64,000 nt of DNA from Kingdonia uniflora. Taxonomy: Eukaryota; Streptophyta; Magnoliopsida; Ranunculales; Circaeasteraceae. The position numbers were made by a program, and so were the translations under genes. Below, in pieces: positions 1 through 10,639 of this stretch; the first letter of the stretch is position 1, and each line of letters starts with the position of its first letter. Location of the stretch: the NCBI GenBank assembly GCA_014058105.1, contig JACGCM010002890.1:2604001-2668000 (forward strand). Reading direction: 5' to 3'. The notes under the pieces are model-generated. The model did no database searches, was not told where the DNA came from, and saw only the letters and a list, made by a program, of their open reading frames with translations.

Positions 1-594
1 CTTGGATTCATACACATAGAAATGTTGACAATTCACTACTAGACCTGACCGATAAGAAACCCCTATCATATACAACCACTTCTAGTCTTCCCTTAGGTGG
101 GTAATATAAATTATTACGTCTATTGATTTAGACCGTATGGATTATTTTATAAACCACAAAAATACACACACTAACTCTAGTGTGCAACTAACTTATGTAA
201 AAGGGCAAGTTGACGAGTTGCTCTACTCGACGCTAGGTTTCCAAATTCTAGCTCTTAGCCGTGTAATAGATGAAATAGTTCCCAAAAGAATAGTCTGTAC
301 TTTTAAGTTTCTAATTAAGGTGAAATAGAAATCTTGTACGAGTTAAGCTCTTAGTATAACTAGGCTTATCATAGCTGATACGTATTAAACATGCAATCAC
401 CCTAATCTTACTAGTCTCCATGATCAACAAGTTTTACATGGTAAGGGTTTCCTCTTTAATTAAGCTGCTATAATAATAAGAGTAATCTATTTCATCTATA
501 TGTTTGATTTTAATATATCTGTCCTTAGTTCATAACTACTAGATGGTTAATATATCTACTGCTACTTTGAAATCTGAGTTTAACTTACTGTATC
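1..594. other. Unassigned AT-rich flank
   Basis: I see no gene, LTR or recognisable repeat here. The longest forward ORF is 63 codons (137-328) and has no motif I know. The sequence ends against the first LTR of the C complex. Its last five bases, GTATC (590-594), nearly match ATATC just after the complex at 5736-5740, so this is probably the old insertion site. Confidence 0.5.
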
Positions 595-1155
595 CGTAAT
601 AAGCTTATTTTGCATCTCGAACTCATACTTCATCCTCAAACTCATTAACATACATGAAGCACTACTAAAGACATATTCGGGATCCCTAAGTTTGAGTCAT
701 TACTTTTGACCTCTGCACCAACAGTTCGAGTTAAGCAAATGTACAGTCATCCGTAAATCCGTTATGTAGTAACATGGATCAGAACGTTACACAATCTGGT
801 CAGAAAATAATTAAGCATATATTTTGTAACATCCATCATTAAAAATCTTAAGGGTCGTCAAACGATCATATTATAAGACTTATAAATAGGACCAGAGAAT
901 TCTAGATGAAGGACAGAGGAATTCTCACTCTAACACTCCATACACAAATACTTAAAATATTCATTATAATAAACTAATACTCTCAATAAGTTCTATCTCT
1001 CTCTTTCTAAAATTCTCAAGAGAGGTCATGGTTTTTAACCTATTCAAAGGTTTTCTATGCTAAATCATCGTGTTGTCTATTATTTACTGTTTGTGAGCGT
1101 TCTAAACACATCTGGTATAAAGGCTAAGTTCGATTCCTGGAATTAGGATATTACA
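595..1155 (+). repeat. LTR C-1 (5' LTR of complex)
   Basis: This aligns along its length with 5213-5735, with clear blocks around the TATA box, the GAGAGGTCATGG motif and the terminal GGATATTACA. It starts CGTAATAAGC, where the intact copy has TGTAATAAGC, and ends in TTACA. The start was set by alignment with the copy at 5213. Confidence 0.75.
881..890 (+). promoter_or_regulatory. LTR C-1 TATA box
   Basis: TATAAATAGG lies about 285 bases into the LTR. The matching place in the other C LTRs has TATAAATAAG (4494) and TATAAATAG (5462). The conservation and position mark it as the core promoter of the element. Confidence 0.6.
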
Positions 1156-1158
1156 TTT

Positions 1159-1176
1159 TGTGCCATTTGTGGGAAT
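1159..1176 (+). other. Degenerate primer binding site, C-1
   Basis: TGTGCCATTTGTGGGAAT follows the LTR end by three bases. It is a decayed form of the TGGCGCCGTCTGTGGGAA seen after the A-1 LTR at 8298. The first nine bases of the intact form fit the 3' end of plant tRNA-Asp. Confidence 0.6.
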
Positions 1177-2611
1177 CAAAGTTCTTAAAACTTATTGTCT
1201 CAAAAAATAGTTGATGATCTCTACCGCCCAATTCTCATCTTCTCTCTCTCATCCGTCCCCAGCTAGTAGAACACACTGCTTTGTTCCCGACCCCTGCTGT
1301 TCTTTCAGCTTTAACTAGTACTACGGTTGAGGTCTTCTCCATTACAGTAAGCACTTAATCTATCTCAGGGACAACCTCTTTACCTTTACTTTTCCTACAT
1401 TCTCATTCGGATCTGGCATCTCTGCATCTCTTGTTCCATCAAATCCAACTTTACACCATCAATAACTTTACCCCTCAACAAATTGGCACTCTAGTTTCAT
1501 GTCATTTTCATCAGCTCAATTGAGAAAATTTCCAAAGTGACTGAGAAATTCAGATTTATGAGCAAAAGCATTCGAAGATGATGGAGATTAGCAACAAAGA
1601 AGAAATAAGTTTGTTTATAGGTATTTATCGATTTAACTCAGATCCAATAACAATAACGTTCATAGATCCAGTTCGAGTGTTCATCAATTCTAACAAATCG
1701 AGCTCTGTTTCTCACTCGAGCACGAACATAGAGGGTTCGTTCATCTGACTTCAATAGATCTTGGGAGGTCTGGATGAAATTATAACCACCACTTTATCTT
1801 ATGCTAGATCGTGCAAGATCGTATACATCTAACATATTATTCCGATTTTGGTTCATGTTTCTGTTGTTAGAATCATCTTCTCTCTATTTTAATGGTTTAT
1901 CGTCTCTCACATCAAGGTCTTACCTGAGGGATAAACTTCTCATTCGAGTACCACCAACAATAGTAAGAATGGTTATAACGATTCCCTGACTGTAGATAAA
2001 AAAGGATTGAATAATCAGTAACTTCAGCCCTAAGATATGGCACCTCTACGTCTATTGCTTCGTACAACGCCTGAAGCAAAGGATGAGTTATTGCAGTGGC
2101 GGTGGTAGTGGCACTTTTGGGTTTGGTTTTACAGCCTCATCTAGTGCCATAAGCAAATCATCAGCCCCTAATAATGAATATGAGGGTTCGAATCTATTCG
2201 GTAAATCTCTGTCGAGCGTTCAAGGAACTCATTGCGGCTTCATTTCATTACTTATTCTAAACGAAAATTTTGTTGAGGGTAGACCAAGGAATGACATCTC
2301 TCTTTCTCACTCAAATTGTCATATTCGATCTCTCTTGTGAGGATCATTGGATGTTGCTTTTGTATCGATATTTGTTGATAATGATCTCAATTTAATTGTC
2401 GCAACAGATACTTCTGTTTCCGATTCGAACTTGAGCTACTCATATCCACAAATTTGAGCTAGCTTTTTGAATCAAGCTTGAGCCTCGATCGATGGCAATG
2501 CTTTTGCGTTACACTACCATGTTGAACCGATTATGAGAATCGTACTAGACTTTGCTGAATCTAGTCACACGATTTAATTGTTGTGGTAGCTACTTGCAAA
2601 TTCTTGAATCT
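1177..2611 (+). other. C interior, no readable gene
   Basis: This is the start of the C interior. The forward ORFs 1801-1989 and 2083-2340 have no recognised motif, and the second is a serine/glycine-rich stretch whose composition suggests chance. I find no gag domain. Confidence 0.4.
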
Positions 2612-2710
2612 TCAGAAGAGTTTTATCTCGAATGCGACGCTTCAGGAGGTGGTATAGGGGCTGTTCTTATGTGAGCTGATGGTCATGCTTTGGCTTATTT
2701 TAGATTTATA
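2612..2710 (+). pseudogene. RNase H fragment of a different Ty3/gypsy lineage
   Basis: Frame-by-frame reading gives FYLECDASGGGIGAVLM, a stop, then ADGHALAYF. This is the start of the RNase H domain next to reverse transcriptase in Ty3/gypsy elements (family pattern F-LE-DAS-GIGAVL-Q-G-AYFS). The Tat-type elements in this window read quite differently at the same place (for example TETSISSVLIRLD in B-1). The scrap therefore comes from another lineage, probably chromovirus-like. I see no RT before it and no continuation after it. Confidence 0.65.
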
Positions 2711-3356
2711 CAGATCATCAAAACCCCTTTTTGATTGTTTCTTCTGTACAAGGAGAAAATGGATCATAGTAAGGACAGAGATGTACTACAAGAAGCATCA
2801 AAGATCGGAGATGGGAAGAAAACTAGAAGTTTCCAATATGTTTCTGATCTGATTTCATTCCGGATGCCCAAGTGCCGTTCTTTTCATCAAAGATCGGGCT
2901 TTTCGGTCTCTCTAGGTCTTATGGCCTCGGTCACGAACCAACATCTATGGATCAAACATCTTTCTTGTGTGAATCAAACCTCATTCCTGGTTTATGAAGG
3001 GGATAACATGAATATTTCTATGCTTCTCTATATGTTACAGTATTAGCAGAACAAAGTTGTAGACTTTCGCCATTCTACGATTCAGGTCTTCTATCTTATC
3101 AAAAGAGTGAAGTTGTAGACCTTCAACCATTTTACGCATGCCGTCTTAGCTCTACTGGTGCTGCTCATCATAACCATATATTGTTCGTATATGGACTCTC
3201 TAGGTTTAATAATTATAAGGATGCCCTTGCCAAAAGTTCAATATCTATGTCGTAAATGGAGTCAAGATGCTATTGCACACTCCATAAGTACGTGATTCTG
3301 TCAACATGCAAACTTTAAATCATACTTGGGGATGAGCTTGACCAGCACATTACAGG
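2711..3356 (+). other. C interior, second part
   Basis: A 103-codon forward ORF (2735-3046) has no motif I recognise. Around 3050-3145 a roughly 60-base unit beginning AAGTTGTAGAC is repeated twice. Nothing else can be assigned. Confidence 0.35.
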
Positions 3357-4080
3357 TCGCTTATTGGTTCATCCTAATTCAACCAACCCATCTAATACAT
3401 TACGTGCCGATAATTGGTTCGTCCAAATAGACAAAAGAAATTATATATTGCAGGTCGGTTATTGGTTCGTCCAATTTGACCCAACTGATTATATATTACA
3501 GGTTACATATCACTACACTTTTCTACTATCTCATATATGTACTTCTATATACAGAATTGTTGCTTCAGCCAATTCTATCTTCTAAATACATTACAGGTCG
3601 CTTATTGGTTCATCTCAATTCGACCACCCATCTAATACATTAAAAGTCGCTTATTGGTTTATCTCAATTCGACCATCTATCTAATAAATTATAGGTCGCT
3701 TATTAGTTCATCCCAATTCGACCACCCATCTAATACATTACAGGTCACTTATTGGTTTATCCCAATTCAACCACCCATCTAATACATTATAGGTCACTTA
3801 TTGGTTCATCCTAATTCGACTAACCCATCTAATACATTATAGGTTGATAATTGGTTCATCTAATTCAACCAAATAGATTTCATATTATAGATCGACTATT
3901 GGTTCGTCCAATTCGACCAAACAGATTACATATTATAGATGGTTCATCCCAATTCAACCAATCCATATAATACATTATAGGTCGATAATTGGTTTATCCA
4001 ATTTGACCAAGCAAATTACATATTTTAGGTCCATAATTAGTTTATCCAATGCAACCAACACATCTACTATAACACATTTT
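3357..4080 (+). repeat. 49-bp tandem repeat array in the C 3' region
   Basis: About 14 imperfect copies of a unit of about 49 bases are present. Each carries GGTC-N-ATTGGTTC, then CCAATTCGACCA, then TAATACATTA. Successive GGTT(C/T)ATC starts at 3607, 3656, 3705 and 3754 give the period. The array is interrupted at about 3500-3590 by unrelated sequence. Within a unit, TTGGT and ACCAA form a short inverted pair. It occupies the usual place for hypervariable tandem repeats, just before the 3' LTR. Confidence 0.85.
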
Positions 4081-4311
4081 CATGCCGATAACAGGTTCAT
4101 TCAAATTGTCTAACAAATTACAAGTCAATCGACTTAAATCGTACTCAGGAGGACCACAAAGCCTCAAATTCCTGAAAGTAAGCATTGATAATATCGGTAA
4201 TAAACTGCATCAGAATCAAGATAGCAACATTAGGTAATAGATATAGAATGAATTTCTTAGCCAACACCACTCGCCCATGATGCTTTTCGTGCTATTAGCA
4301 GAAAGCCATCT

Positions 4312-4759
4312 TGTAGTGGCTCATTTCGCATCTCGGACTCAAGCCCCATCTTCGACCATCATACGACCACCCGACCTTGTCAACAGAGCACGTGGCACAA
4401 ATTAAGCCATTACACAAATCATTATGAAGACTCATCAAATCTATATATTGTAACGTTCATCATTAAAGCAGATAACAGTTATATTATAAGACCTATAAAT
4501 AAGACCATAGAGCTACGGATAAATGACAAATTTTTCCTATCAAGAAAATCAATCAAAAGCTACTCAAAGCATTCTTTGTAATAGCTAGCAACTATTAATA
4601 ATATCCATCCTTTTAAATCCTCAAGAGAGGCCGTGGCTTTTAACCTATTAAAAGGTTTTCCACGCTAAACTTTATGCTAGTAGTTACTTTTTGTTCATAA
4701 TTGCTCTGATTATCTTTGGTGTAAAGGCTAAGTCTGAATCCCAGAATTAGGCTATTAAA
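4312..4759 (+). repeat. LTR C-2 (shared middle LTR)
   Basis: It starts TGTAGTGGC and ends ATTAAA, which replaces ATTACA. A primer-binding-site-like TGGCACCGTCTGTGG follows at 4762. The same 3' untranslated motif that precedes the last LTR precedes it at about 4261. A TATA box lies at 4494. Hairpins CCTC-AAGA-GAGG (4619-4630) and AACCTATTAAAAGGTT (4642-4657) lie downstream of the TATA box. Confidence 0.75.
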
Positions 4760-5212
4760 TTTGGCACCGTCTGTGGTAATCGAACCTACGACCACGTGGT
4801 TAAAAGTCGACTCTTCAAATTCCCAGCGTCAGAAGGATTTCCCATACAAACAATATTGACTAGAACCATTGGTACTCAGAAACCCAAAAGCCACAAATAG
4901 ATACTCATGAATATACATTAAAAATTATTTCCAGATATTAACTGCAGCATTAATGACAGTTCTCAACCAACACCACTCGCCCACAAGGTTTCTCAAACTA
5001 TAGGCTGAGGAGGCGTTTGTAGTGGCTTATTCCGCTTCTCAGATTCATGCTTCATCTTCGAACTATATACAAAATTTTAACCTCATAAAAAGAGGACGTG
5101 ACACATTTGTAGCATGATCAGAGACAATACAACAACGTAAGGAATAACATAAATTTTTCAACCAACACTACTCGCCCGTGATACATCTCATGCTCTTTAT
5201 TGAGAGTCGTCT
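4760..5212 (+). repeat. Short interior plus truncated LTR C-3
   Basis: Only about 258 bases separate LTR C-2 from another LTR start (TGTAGTGGCTTATTCCGC at 5018). That LTR can be followed for about 100 bases, then gives way to a further copy of the 3' untranslated end (about 5155-5212) before LTR C-4. The short interior has no gene. Confidence 0.6.
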
Positions 5213-5735
5213 TGTAATAAGCTTTTTTTTGCATCTCGCACTCATACTTCATCTTCAAACTCATCAACATACATGAAGCACTACTAAAGACATGTTCAGT
5301 ATCCCTATGTATACCAACAATTCGAGTTAAGCAAATGTACAGCCGTTATGCAGTAACAAGGATCAAAATGTTACACAATCTGGTAAGAGAATAATCAAGA
5401 ATATATTTTGTAACGTCCATTATTAAGAATCTTAATTGTCGTCAAACGGTTATATTAGATTTATAAATAGGACCAGAGAATTCTCGGCGATGGACATATG
5501 AATTCTCACTCTAACACTCCATACTCAAATACTCAGAACATTCATTATAATAAACTAGCACTCTCAATAAGATTTATTTCTCTCTTTCTAAAATCCTTAA
5601 GAGAGGTCATGGTTTTTAACCTATTCAACGGTTTTCTACGCTAAATTATCGTGTTGTCTATTATTTACTATTTGTGAGTGTTCTAAGCACATATGGCATA
5701 AAGGCTAAGTCCGATTCCTGGATATGGCTATTACA
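5213..5735 (+). repeat. LTR C-4 (3' LTR of complex)
   Basis: It starts TGTAATAAGC and ends GCTATTACA. It has a TATA box at 5462 and the GAGAGGTCATGG block near 5600. It pairs with 595-1155. No primer binding site follows. Instead ATATC follows, the likely partner of the GTATC before LTR C-1. Confidence 0.8.
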
Positions 5736-7624
5736 ATATCCTATTGTAATCTATATCCTATCCCATCGAATAAAGATCGATAACATCCCCATGGTTACAG
5801 TAACAAAATATAAGTATTTAAGAAAGTAAAAAGCATCTCCTTACCTAGGCTAGCCTCATAAATTGTAATGACATATATATATATATTTATATATATGGTA
5901 TAGTGGAATCGTTAATATCGTACTTATAAACGATCATAAAAATGATAAGAGAGGTTGTGTACTTGCCTCCTACGGATCTCCTTTAGGGCGATACAAAAGA
6001 TGAGTCGCGATCTCTCTATTTCTTCCCTTGTGGTGATAGAGTATGATATTGGTCTTTTTAGTTCCCTCTCTCTCTCTTGAGGTCAATGAGGAGGTATATT
6101 GGGTTGAATACTTTTTCTCTCTAATTTTATAAGTGGAGGCTAGGGTCTGTTCCCTAGCTAACAAATCACGTGAGAACTCTTTATCTCCTAACCTACAAGA
6201 TGTAAATTGAACACCAAAGGTGTAATCCCATCCCATGAGGGTTATTTTGCTAATATAACTATTAAAATATTGTATGATATTATAACTCATAAGATAAAAT
6301 AAATAAAACTCTGGTAATGACCAAAAATAATTTGGGGCATTGCATTATACTTGTTTTACGACGACGATACACTGGATATCCATCTTTATCCCTTGCTGAT
6401 ATCTCCGCATAGTCTCACGGATAATTTTTTGTACACTTTTCATTTTCCATACAAGCTAAATAAGGATTTCAGGTTCTGTACGGACCGTGGGTCATGCATC
6501 TTTTGGCTGTCTGATACAATGCTGGATCAAGGCCTTGATAAGGAAATTAGAATAATACTATCTTATCAACCTGATTGCTGTTACGGATTTTATTTTCCCG
6601 TTGCAGAAAGAATAATGCGTGCATGTGGGGCAACCTTCTTTTCTGGAACATGATTGTGTAAACATAAGCGACCACCTTTCGAAAAACTTTACCTTTTTTT
6701 TATTTCTTTCATCAGAACACGATGCTTAAGTTCAAAAATTCTGGCTACTAAGTCTGGGCAATCGGTTGTACTTTGGTGCGGTAGAAGAGCATTTCTTATT
6801 TCTGGCTAATTAGGATTTGTAGTCATAGTTAAAAAAAATTTGGATGGTTACTATGACGGATAATTTCTATTCAGTCTTGAAATATCTTTGACATGTATTT
6901 GGGACCGCCAAAAAAAGATGATGGTAGAAATAGCCATTTATCCGCCTCTTTTAAAGTGAAGCCAACACCCACCAAATCTTTCAGTCCGCCGTATAACTCA
7001 AATCTTAGCTTGTCTTGTTATTTTTTTTTTATGGAAAGTCAGTCTGTTTTGCTTAGTTGTAGCCTAAAAAATAATTTACCATCTCTCAAAATAGTCGAGT
7101 ACTCAGTAGGTTGCTGGAAGAGCTGGTAAGAGTAAAAATCCATCTGGGTCAGTCGCCTTGCTGACAGTCCATTGTAATTGATGTCCCACTTCTTCATCTC
7201 AGGTTCCCAACCTATTTGTCCTTGAGAGAACATAAGGATGAAATGCATCGGTAAATAGGCAGGGTGTCATTCACTTATTCACATAAGTTCTTATTCACTT
7301 CTCAGATGTATGATAATATCTATTATGCTATACTATTCATGTCCTTCTCCTAGAAGTACTACTGCAATCTCATTAGTTGATGGGAGGTTATAATGACAAC
7401 AATTTATTCTGGAGTTGTAATGAAGATGAGCATATAAACGTTTATATTATGGCCATTTTTTGAGGATGCCTCTTTCAAGACTTCGTATGCTTGTCGATAT
7501 ATTCTAAAGAAAGTATTATACTCCAACAAATTATCTTGGATAAGTTGTAAGATATCTGGATCCAATTAAGGGTTGCGCTCTATATGTACATTAATTAGAG
7601 CATAAGAAGAATCATATATGTAAA
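5736..7624. other. Unassigned spacer between elements C and D-1
   Basis: This is the only sizeable stretch outside obvious transposons. It holds an AT microsatellite (about 5873-5895), a 106-codon minus ORF (5970-6290), a 100-codon plus ORF (6351-6653) and an overlapping ORF pair near 6893-7248. None has a motif I recognise, and there is no supporting codon pattern or neighbour. It may be host intergenic DNA or an older, unrecognisable transposon. Confidence 0.4.
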
Positions 7625-7679
7625 TGTAGGGGACTAGTTTTGTAGAGGGAAAACTTAACTCTTACACCATAAAGGTTAC
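7625..7679 (-). repeat. D-1 3' LTR, distal piece
   Basis: On the minus strand this is the last 55 bases of the LTR, ending GTCCCCTACA. The + strand start TGTAGGGGAC and the block TCTTACACCAT match the reversed LTR at 42309-42360. The last five bases, GTTAC, are the left copy of the target duplication made by A-1. Confidence 0.75.
7675..7679. repeat. A-1 target duplication, left copy
   Basis: GTTAC immediately precedes the A-1 5' LTR and is repeated at 35377-35381 just after the A-1 3' LTR. Five bases is the normal duplication size for Ty3/gypsy integrases. The match pairs two LTRs that lie 26 kb apart. Confidence 0.85.
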
Positions 7680-7954
7680 TGTAGGGACCTATCCCTCGAT
7701 CTTACCTAAATCGATCTGTCTCCAGTTCGAGCTTCCTCCATGTTAGACTCACGTATTCTCCATATGACTTTACTAGTCAACATTACCACATACTCCACGA
7801 ACTAACAAGAAATGTGGGTCGAGCTCAGACCGAAAAACTTGAATATGTCAAAGCCACCTGTCTCTCTCAAACTTAGTAGTTACTCAGTCAACCACCACTA
7901 ACCATATTATTCGGAGAATGTGTTCTAGTACGATGAAGAACTGCAGAAAATGCC

Positions 7955-7963
7955 TATATAAAG
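7955..7963 (+). promoter_or_regulatory. A-1 LTR TATA box
   Basis: TATATAAAG is at the same place as TATATAAAG at 35037 in the 3' LTR and TATATAAGG at 60700 in A-2. It marks the likely start of the retrotransposon transcript about 30 bases downstream. Confidence 0.6.
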
Positions 7964-8142
7964 AAAAAGTTCCAGAAGAGACAAGGACTAGAAGATTACA
8001 GGAGAAATCACCAGGAAGGCTATATTTTCTTGATTCTCCAAAACTTCAAACTTCTTATTCACAAGATTAAACATTTCTAAGTCTAAAGATCACTTGTAAT
8101 TAGATATCAGCCTTAAGAAATAAATGCTGCTATTACAAAAAT

Positions 8143-8183
8143 CCTCAACCCGAGGTCATGGTTTTTTAACCTATTCATAGGTT
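8143..8183 (+). other. Paired hairpins in the transcribed part of the A-1 LTR
   Basis: CCTC-AACCC-GAGG (8143-8155) is followed by AACCTAT-TC-ATAGGTT (8168-8183). The same two stems with other loops occur in the C LTRs (4619-4657), and the first stem with loop ATCA occurs in the B LTRs (for example 45802-45813). They lie downstream of the TATA box, so they would be in the RNA. A role in packaging, dimerisation or 3' end formation is inference. Confidence 0.5.
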
Positions 8184-8297
8184 TTTCACGTTAAACACCT
8201 GCATAATTCTAGTTTTTAATTAGATTTTATTACAGGTACATTGGTGTAAGAGCTATTTCCAGGCCACTTCGAGTTTACAGAATTAGGCCATTACATT

Positions 8298-8315
8298 TGG
8301 CGCCGTCTGTGGGAA
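8298..8315 (+). other. A-1 primer binding site
   Basis: TGGCGCCGTCTGTGGGAA lies two bases after the LTR. Its first nine bases are complementary to the 3' end of plant tRNA-Asp. The rest departs from tRNA-Asp, so the exact primer is uncertain. Confidence 0.75.
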
Positions 8316-8360
8316 AAAAAATATTTTCTACGATATCCTAAGACATTCAGTCACTATACA

Positions 8361-9740
8361 ATAAATTTCAGCTTTGCCCACGTCCAGGTGACCAGCTAAC
8401 AGAATCCAGCTCGATCTTTCAGTTAAGTCGGAACAACTTACAGAGCTATGAATGAATCTAAACACTGAAATGGAGAAACGCAACGAGCTCGAACGATAAT
8501 AACTCGTAACAGAGAGCTCCGTGAGATGGAGCTCGATGCCGAACGACAAACTTGTTTGACAGTACTCAAACGGCATGAAGATCAAATGTCAACAATGCAG
8601 ACTACCCTGCAAGCTCTGTAGAACACTCAGTAGGCTCCACCAACAGGAGATCGCGATCAGGTGCTAGAAGGCTCCTGGGTTTCTGCATGGGAAAGATTGG
8701 GACCTCAAGGAACAACTAGTAAAGCTATTTCTAGGAATTTTTGGAATGAACCTCAACCTTCCATCTATTTATAGTGAGAGGTTCAATCTGAGATCAGCTT
8801 AGGACACCGATAATCCATACGCTAAGAGGAAGAATAAAGACTTCCACCTCGAATTCCAGTATGAGATCGTTTAAGCGAAGGTATCGGTACTCATAATCTG
8901 CCACCTCTTCGTCAAGCCACTCAACCGACCCGTCACTATGTTACACAAGAGCATATGGACCAGCGTATTAAGGAGCTGATCGACGCACAAGTTCTAGGCG
9001 CTACTGACTACCTTACCAAGTTACAAGGGAGTCCAATTGCCAAAGAACTATTCCATACTCTGAAAATTCACAAATACAAGGGTATTGATCCAAAGGAGCA
9101 CATTTAATAATACCGTGATTCATTAGGGTTGTACTCTAATCTCAACCACATTCCCTGCCTTCTGTTTGCCACAAGTCTACATGAGGAGCCACTATGATGG
9201 TTGCACTCTCTACCTAAAGACTCCATATATACATTCGATCAGCTGCATAAACAATTCATCAAGACATATGCTCACAATAGAGCCAAAGAAGAAAATTTAT
9301 ATTCTCTTATCAGTCTTAAACAATCGAATGGAGAGAAGGTCGAGGTATTTGCAAAGAAGTTCTTAGAGCTTACCCGTAAAGTAGACAATCTCGATCAAAA
9401 AATAGTTGTTACTGATTTTACCAACATGCTCCAGCTTGACTGTAAAGCCAAAGAGTACCTCTTCCTCAACAAACCTGCGACTTTGGAAGATATGATCACC
9501 AAGTCAATAGTTACATCGACCTAGAAAGGATGATGTTTGAAAGTCATAAATATACTAAATCTATCGTTTCCACAAAAGGTCCATCTACAGATCAAAACAC
9601 TGAACCAAAGGAGGACCAGGGTGGCCAAAAGCATGCCAAGGGAAACACCAGCAACCCTCGGAAATCAGATCACAAGTCAAACCGGTCCTCCCAAAGATGA
9701 ATGTTCGAATCCCCATAATTTTTCCAATCCTCACAATGGA
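8361..9740 (+). pseudogene. gag: A-1 gag (capsid), broken
   Basis: Gag would form the virus-like particle and package the RNA. The best-preserved part is 9100-9524: YRDSLGLYSNLNH, then a tryptophan-containing segment, then IYTFDQLHKQFIKTYAHN, then the KEYLFLNKPATLEDMI helix. This is the usual retrotransposon gag core. The N-terminal region (8361-8640) is charged and aligns with A-2 61123-61380, where EMEKCAKLEF and RELRVKELDAERQ can be read. Stops (9105-9110 among them) and frame changes interrupt it throughout. The C-terminal part after 9540 is basic and lysine-rich. It cannot make a full product. Confidence 0.8.
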
Positions 9741-9845
9741 TAAACTCTACCATCTCTCCCAACTATTAGAATTCATTAAGAGCCGACCGTACTGCATGCA
9801 TTATGAGGTAAACCATTATTCTACTGACAATTGCTATACTTCATA

Positions 9846-10621
9846 GAGGTTGCTAGAATACATTTTCAAGGAGGGACGGATGTTGGAATATATTGTCGAC
9901 CTTGAATCGTACAAGGATGACAGCTATAAAAAGCAGCTTGAAGTTGTCCAGTTCAAAAATCAAGCTGGGGAGAAGCATCTCTACCATATGCACCAAAATA
10001 ACATGATCTAGCTCAATTAGATCACCAACTCTAACAAATTAATGTGTAGGAAACTGTCAGAATGCTGTGATCTCATACTTCAAGATAAAGAGGCTAAACT
10101 TCTGCCTCAGTCTAGCAATCGCCAGCTCAGGATATTATTCGAAGATTGCGATATTAGCCATGTCAAATTTCTATATCATGATGTACTAGTCATAATGCTC
10201 AAGATGAAGAAGTTTGTCTGCACACAATGATGATCGATACTGGCAGTGGTATTGAGATCATCTTTCAGAGTACTATCGACCAAATGGGATTGGCCGACCA
10301 GGTCATTTAAAGTGACACTGACATCAGTAGATTCAATGGTTCTAAGGAAGATCGAGTAGGAAAGATCAACTTACCTATTATCGTAGGACCAACCACAATT
10401 GACGTCATCTTTTATGTGATCAATACCAAATCTCATTGTCTCGGGATTATGGGCCGTTGCTGGATTCATTACATGGAAACAATCACTTCCACCTATCATC
10501 AAGCACTCCGATTCAAACACAATGATGGGATCTACGAGATCAGGGGTAGTCAAAATCTTTTGCGAGCTTGCAAGAATACCGTCTCTGCTATTATAGATAC
10601 CTCAGACATATATACTGTATA
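9846..10621 (+). pseudogene. A-1 aspartic protease, broken
   Basis: This domain would cut the gag-pol polyprotein. The catalytic motif DTGS is intact at 10236-10247, within MMIDTGSGIEIIF. Before it lie RLLEYIFKEGRMLEYIVDL and LFEDCDISHVKFLYHD, and after it the segment GPTTIDVIFYVI and the GSQNL motif that ends the domain region. A frameshift at about 10226 separates the two halves, and a stop lies near 10306. A-2 has the same organisation at 62627-63400 in one unbroken frame, but with DIGS. Confidence 0.8.
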
Positions 10622-10639
10622 ACAATTACAGAAAGCTGA

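Larger units (their letters stand above)
595..5735 (+). mobile_element. Compound non-autonomous LTR element, family C
   Basis: Four copies of one LTR start can be seen at 595, 4312, 5018 and 5213. Complete or near-complete LTR ends lie at 1155, 4759 and 5735. The first and second LTRs are each followed by a primer-binding-site-like sequence, and the last three are each preceded by the same 3' untranslated sequence (CCAACACCACTCGCCC or near). The middle LTR therefore serves as the 3' LTR of one unit and the 5' LTR of the next. This fits unequal recombination between copies better than simple nesting. The interior has no gag or pol that I can read apart from a 100-base RNase H scrap. Flanking GTATC (590-594) and ATATC (5736-5740) match at four of five bases and may be the target duplication. 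Confidence 0.75.
7680..8295 (+). repeat. A-1 5' LTR
   Basis: It starts TGTAGGGACC and ends GGCCATTACA, with a primer binding site directly after. It aligns throughout with 34762-35376 and with the A-2 LTR at 60423. Confidence 0.9.

Noticed and set aside
2083..2340. Glycine/serine-rich ORF as a gene
   Set aside because: Low complexity and no homologous frame. It lies in a decayed interior with no conservation in other copies.
3357..4080. CRISPR-like array
   Set aside because: There are no unique spacers between constant repeats. The whole 49-bp unit repeats imperfectly, and the setting is a plant retroelement.
5970..6290. 106-codon minus ORF as a host gene
   Set aside because: No motif, low complexity in places (SLTSREREG), and no evidence beyond length.
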